Assembly: GCA_018333785.1 (NCBI GenBank)
Contig: JAGXSU010000029.1
Location: 1 to 61,903 of the forward strand
Direction of reading: 5' to 3'
Source of the DNA: Methylomicrobium sp.
GTDB lineage: Bacteria > Pseudomonadota > Gammaproteobacteria > Methylococcales > Methylomonadaceae
Length of the DNA: 61,903 nucleotides
Below the pieces are notes generated by a model. That model ran no database searches. It saw nothing but the letters and a program-made list of their open reading frames with translations, and was not told the origin of the DNA. Positions 59,018 to 61,903 of this stretch are shown here, in pieces. The position numbers and the translations under genes are program-made. Numbering within the stretch: the first letter of the stretch is position 1; each line of letters begins with the position of its first letter.

Positions 59018-59097
59018 CGACGGCTCATATTACGTCATCACAACAAAAACTGTTATCATTGGGAGTATAAGAATGTTCTCTTTAAAGGATACTGGAA

Positions 59098-60159
59098 ATG
59101 TCAGAAAACGATTCGCCGCAAAGTGAGCAATACAGAGGGATCCTATGGGTACTTGGCGTAATAAGTGCCGTCGTTTTAGTGGTAATGTTAGTGTTGAGCT
59201 TATGGTGGGGCGAACCGCCCAAGCCGTTTAATGTTTTTGATGAAGCGGTCATACGCACCAAAGACACTAATACCACTAATAACATGCCGATTGGCTATGT
59301 TTATTCCAATACCCTGGCTCATATTGCCGAAGTCTTGCTACACAAGCCCGGCGGCTATATCACTAATGACGTGGCTCCTCCCGGTTTACTACTGGATAAC
59401 ATTGCCAGCTGGGAATTTGGTGCATTGGTCATCCTTCGCGATGCAACTTCTGCACTCAGAAACCACTTTGCCCGTGACCAGTCCCAATCAGCCGAGGACC
59501 CCGATTTGGCAATAGCCGAACCTTATTTTTACTATGAGCGCAACTCATGGGCTTTGCCGTCAACCGAAGCGGAATACCAAAAAGGCATAGACGCACTGCA
59601 CAACTACATGACCCGACTGCAAAATCCGGATGAAAGCAGAGGCAAAGGAAAAGGAAAAAAAGCCCATTTTTATCCCCGGGCCGATAATTTGTGGCAATAC
59701 GTGGAATTAGTCATCAAACGTTTAGGTGGTATTTCAACGCGGCTGGCCGCCAGTGATGCCGGCAATATCGTCAGGGAACTGACCGCACAAAAAACCTTAG
59801 CGTTGACGGCAACTGAACAAAACACCATGGACCAGAAAACTACGCCGCTGACCCAAACCCCATGGATGGAAATTGATAATATATTTTATGAAGCGCGCGG
59901 TGCTTCCTGGGCGCTGTTGCATGTATTAAAAGCGATCGAACACGACTTCAGGGACATTTTGCTCGATAAACGCGCCATGAATACAGTTGATATCATGATT
60001 CATGCGCTTGAGAATTCACTCGCCCCAACATTGAGCCCGGTGGTACTGAACGGCAGTGGCTACGGTCTATTTGCCAACTACTCGCTGACCATGGCCAACT
60101 ATATCGCCAGAGCCAATGCAGCAGCTCTGGACTTAAGAGACATCATGAACCGCGGTTAA
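59098..60159 (+). CDS. DUF2333 family membrane protein
   Basis: This 353-residue protein has one N-terminal membrane helix (residues about 15-38) and a large extracytoplasmic domain, including LHKPGGYITNDVAPPGLLLDN and WEFGALVILRDATSALR, typical of DUF2333. Function is unknown. A weak AAAGGA site precedes its ATG. It is 4 bases before the DUF4389 gene. Confidence 0.85.
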   Translation: MSENDSPQSEQYRGILWVLGVISAVVLVVMLVLSLWWGEPPKPFNVFDEAVIRTKDTNTTNNMPIGYVYSNTLAHIAEVLLHKPGGYITNDVAPPGLLLDNIASWEFGALVILRDATSALRNHFARDQSQSAEDPDLAIAEPYFYYERNSWALPSTEAEYQKGIDALHNYMTRLQNPDESRGKGKGKKAHFYPRADNLWQYVELVIKRLGGISTRLAASDAGNIVRELTAQKTLALTATEQNTMDQKTTPLTQTPWMEIDNIFYEARGASWALLHVLKAIEHDFRDILLDKRAMNTVDIMIHALENSLAPTLSPVVLNGSGYGLFANYSLTMANYIARANAAALDLRDIMNRG

Positions 60160-60163
60160 TCAG

Positions 60164-60478
60164 ATGCAAGAACAAATCAACGAAAATTTAAAAAAGCCAA
60201 GCACCTGGAAAAGAATTGTATTTATTATGCTGTTTGCCGTTATTGTCGGCGTGGTTAGAGTCGTGTTATGGGGAATCATACTGCTGCAAATCGCCTACAC
60301 ATTACTCACTGGAAACAGTAATAAGAACATATTGGACCTAGGCAAAAAACTGGCGGTCTATTTGTACCATATCATTTTGTTTTTAACTTTCAACACGGAT
60401 GAGATGCCTTTTCCTTTTTCGGATTGGAATACAACCGAAACACTTGAAATTCCTAATAGATACAAAAGCGATAATTAA
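60164..60478 (+). CDS. DUF4389 family membrane protein
   Basis: This 104-residue protein has two hydrophobic segments (IVFIMLFAVIVGVVRVVLWG, then LAVYLYHIILFLTF) and the DUF4389-type ending FNTDEMPFPFSDW. Function is unknown. It lies between the DUF2333 and dinB genes and is probably co-transcribed with both. Confidence 0.85.
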   Translation: MQEQINENLKKPSTWKRIVFIMLFAVIVGVVRVVLWGIILLQIAYTLLTGNSNKNILDLGKKLAVYLYHIILFLTFNTDEMPFPFSDWNTTETLEIPNRYKSDN

Positions 60479-60487
60479 TTTGCAGTG

Positions 60488-61582
60488 ATGGCGGGTATTA
60501 AAAAAATCATCCATGTCGATATGGATGCTTTTTTTGCCGCCATTGAACAAAGAGACTTCCCCGAATACCGCGATAAGCCGCTGATCGTCGGAGGAAGTCC
60601 TTACAGTCGAGGCGTGGTAGCTACCTGCAATTATGAAGCCCGACAGTACGGCATCCATTCAGCCATGTCCTGCGCCAAAGCTTTGCAATTATGCCCCCAT
60701 GCGCTATTCGTCAAACCCAGGTTTGAGGTCTATCGGTCCGTTTCCAACACGATCAGAACAATTTTTGCCGAATTTACCCGGCAATTCGAACCCTTATCCC
60801 TTGATGAAGCCTACCTGGATGTAACCGACTCACCCGATTTTCAAGGCTCCGCGACACGCATTGCGTTAGCGATAAAAGCGCGCATCAAAGAAGAAACCGG
60901 ACTGACCGCGTCAGCCGGCATTTCCTACAACAAATTTCTCGCCAAAATCGCATCCGACATCAACAAACCGGATGGACTGTTTGTAATAAGGCCCGAGCAG
61001 GGACCGGCATTCGTCGAGCAATTGCCCATTGGCAAATTTCATGGCATAGGCAAAGCCACGGAAAAAAAGATGCATCAGTTAGGCGTTTATACCGGCAATG
61101 ACCTGAGAAAACTGTCTTTAACCATCCTGCAACAGCACTTCGGAAAAGCAGGCGCCTATTATTTCCATATCGCGCGAGCTATCGATCATCGTTCAGTCAG
61201 AAGTGACCGCATCACTAAATCAATTGGCGTCGAGATCACATTGCCAGAGGATATCGACGATTGTGATGAAATATTGACTCGATTGACCGCTCTTTTAGAG
61301 AAAGCCCTGACCAAAGTCACTGATAAAAATCTGCAAGCCTGCACTTTGACGATAAAAGTCAAGTATTTCGACTTCAAACAAATTACCCGCAGCCGGACTT
61401 TCCATGAGTCCATCACTAAGAAAATGGACTCAACCGCATTAATTAAAGACCTTCTTAAATCCACGGATGCCGGTACAAAAAAAGTACGCTTGCTGGGCAT
61501 CACGCTGTCTTCATTAAAAGACCTTGAAACCGAGTCAGTCGCTGAACAAATTGACTTGTTTAACACTGAAGATAGTCAATAA
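60488..61582 (+). CDS. dinB: DNA polymerase IV
   Basis: DinB is an error-prone Y-family polymerase used in translesion synthesis. I choose the ATG at 60488 over the adjoining GTG at 60485. The metal-binding motifs are VDMDAFFAAIE and LSLDEAYLDVT; SAGISYNKFLAKIASD follows. The 364-residue protein ends in QIDLF, a beta-clamp-binding motif, followed by NTEDSQ. No LexA box is seen directly upstream. Confidence 0.95.
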   Translation: MAGIKKIIHVDMDAFFAAIEQRDFPEYRDKPLIVGGSPYSRGVVATCNYEARQYGIHSAMSCAKALQLCPHALFVKPRFEVYRSVSNTIRTIFAEFTRQFEPLSLDEAYLDVTDSPDFQGSATRIALAIKARIKEETGLTASAGISYNKFLAKIASDINKPDGLFVIRPEQGPAFVEQLPIGKFHGIGKATEKKMHQLGVYTGNDLRKLSLTILQQHFGKAGAYYFHIARAIDHRSVRSDRITKSIGVEITLPEDIDDCDEILTRLTALLEKALTKVTDKNLQACTLTIKVKYFDFKQITRSRTFHESITKKMDSTALIKDLLKSTDAGTKKVRLLGITLSSLKDLETESVAEQIDLFNTEDSQ

Positions 61583-61613
61583 ATCCTTCTGTAAATAGCG
61601 ACCTTTTGCCATG

Positions 61614-61903
61614 TGTCAATGGCCAACAGAATTGAGCCATTTTCGGCCATTAATTTTGAGCCACTTTTCCAGATAAAAATTAATTATTCAGTTTTGATTT
61701 CAGTCGATAGCTTTCCCCTCCCAGCATAAAAATGTGTGAATGATGGATGATTCTGTCCACGATGGGTACGGCGACATTACCGTCATAGAAAAACTCTCCC
61801 CAGTGGGTAAATTCCTTGTTCGTCGTCAAGATGATGGACCGGTATTCATACAAGGCGTTAATCAGTTGAAACAGGTTATGCATGCCTTGTTTGTTCATAG
61901 GCA
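61614..61903 (-). mobile_element. IS21-family insertion sequence, right end (partial)
   Basis: The end is suggested at TGTCAATGGCCAACAG (61614 on), with internal repeats TTGAGCCATTTT and TTGAGCCACTTTT at about 61633 and 61657, typical of IS21 subterminal sites. The element extends beyond the window. Confidence 0.65.
61680..61903 (-). CDS. istB: IS21 transposition helper ATPase IstB (C-terminal part)
   Basis: The frame is open to the window edge. It reads PMNKQGMHNLFQLINALYEY, then SIILTTNKEFTHWGEFF and DRIIHHSHIFMLGGESYRL, the IstB C-terminus. The Walker motifs lie upstream, outside the window. IstB is the AAA+ helper of IstA. Confidence 0.9.
   Translation of the reverse strand, partial: PMNKQGMHNLFQLINALYEYRSIILTTNKEFTHWGEFFYDGNVAVPIVDRIIHHSHIFMLGGESYRLKSKLNN

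Overview
The window looks like chromosomal DNA of a gammaproteobacterium. The atpIBEFHAGDC-glmU-glmS order is the classic gammaproteobacterial arrangement, and apaG-apaH, lptM-lysA-dapF-DUF484-xerC, rlmJ, mpl, DUF2333 and DUF4389 fit the same class. Moderate base composition, a VPLPA-type sorting signal, tungstate uptake genes and many palindromic dispersed repeats suggest a Methylococcales-like methanotroph. That placement is inference; no marker gene for methane oxidation lies in the window.

Region by region. 1-240: a 5S rRNA gene with its terminator. 300-2610: a decayed IS1634-like element. 2681-19040: housekeeping and envelope genes (FAD oxidoreductase, RlmJ, a DUF5765-like membrane protein, a 1356-residue unknown envelope protein, Mpl, an ankyrin protein, ApaG/ApaH, a Schlafen-type protein, a Met/His-rich multicopper oxidase, dihydrofolate reductase, asparaginase). 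19132-29315: the ATP synthase operon with a near-consensus promoter and a terminator after atpC, followed by glmU and glmS, which make the amino-sugar precursor of peptidoglycan and LPS.

29376-45233 is a defence island. It holds a complete type 1 BREX operon on the minus strand (brxA-brxB-brxC-pglX-pglZ-brxL). Two toxin-antitoxin-like cargoes are embedded in it: a VapBC-like pair with its own palindromic operator, plus a frameshifted small ORF and an orphan antitoxin-like gene, between brxC and pglX; and a zeta/COG4185-type kinase with a 68-residue partner, coupled by overlaps, between pglX and pglZ. The island is bracketed by two same-orientation copies of one dispersed repeat, with a third copy inside a 112-bp inverted-repeat element after brxC. 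pglX itself carries three palindromic repeat insertions that are translated in frame.

45340-50640: a VPLPA-CTERM secreted protein, a Fur-box-controlled TonB receptor operon, a repeat-rich gene-free stretch and a PilZ protein. 50732-55077: tungstate uptake genes tupA and tupC without a visible permease, a small membrane ORF, and TRAP permeases dctQ and dctM without a binding protein. 55074-61582: lptM, lysA, dapF, DUF484, xerC, DUF2333, DUF4389 and dinB. The window ends inside an IS21-family istB gene.

The most interesting part is the BREX island: its coupled TA-like cargo, its flanking repeats and the repeat-colonised pglX.
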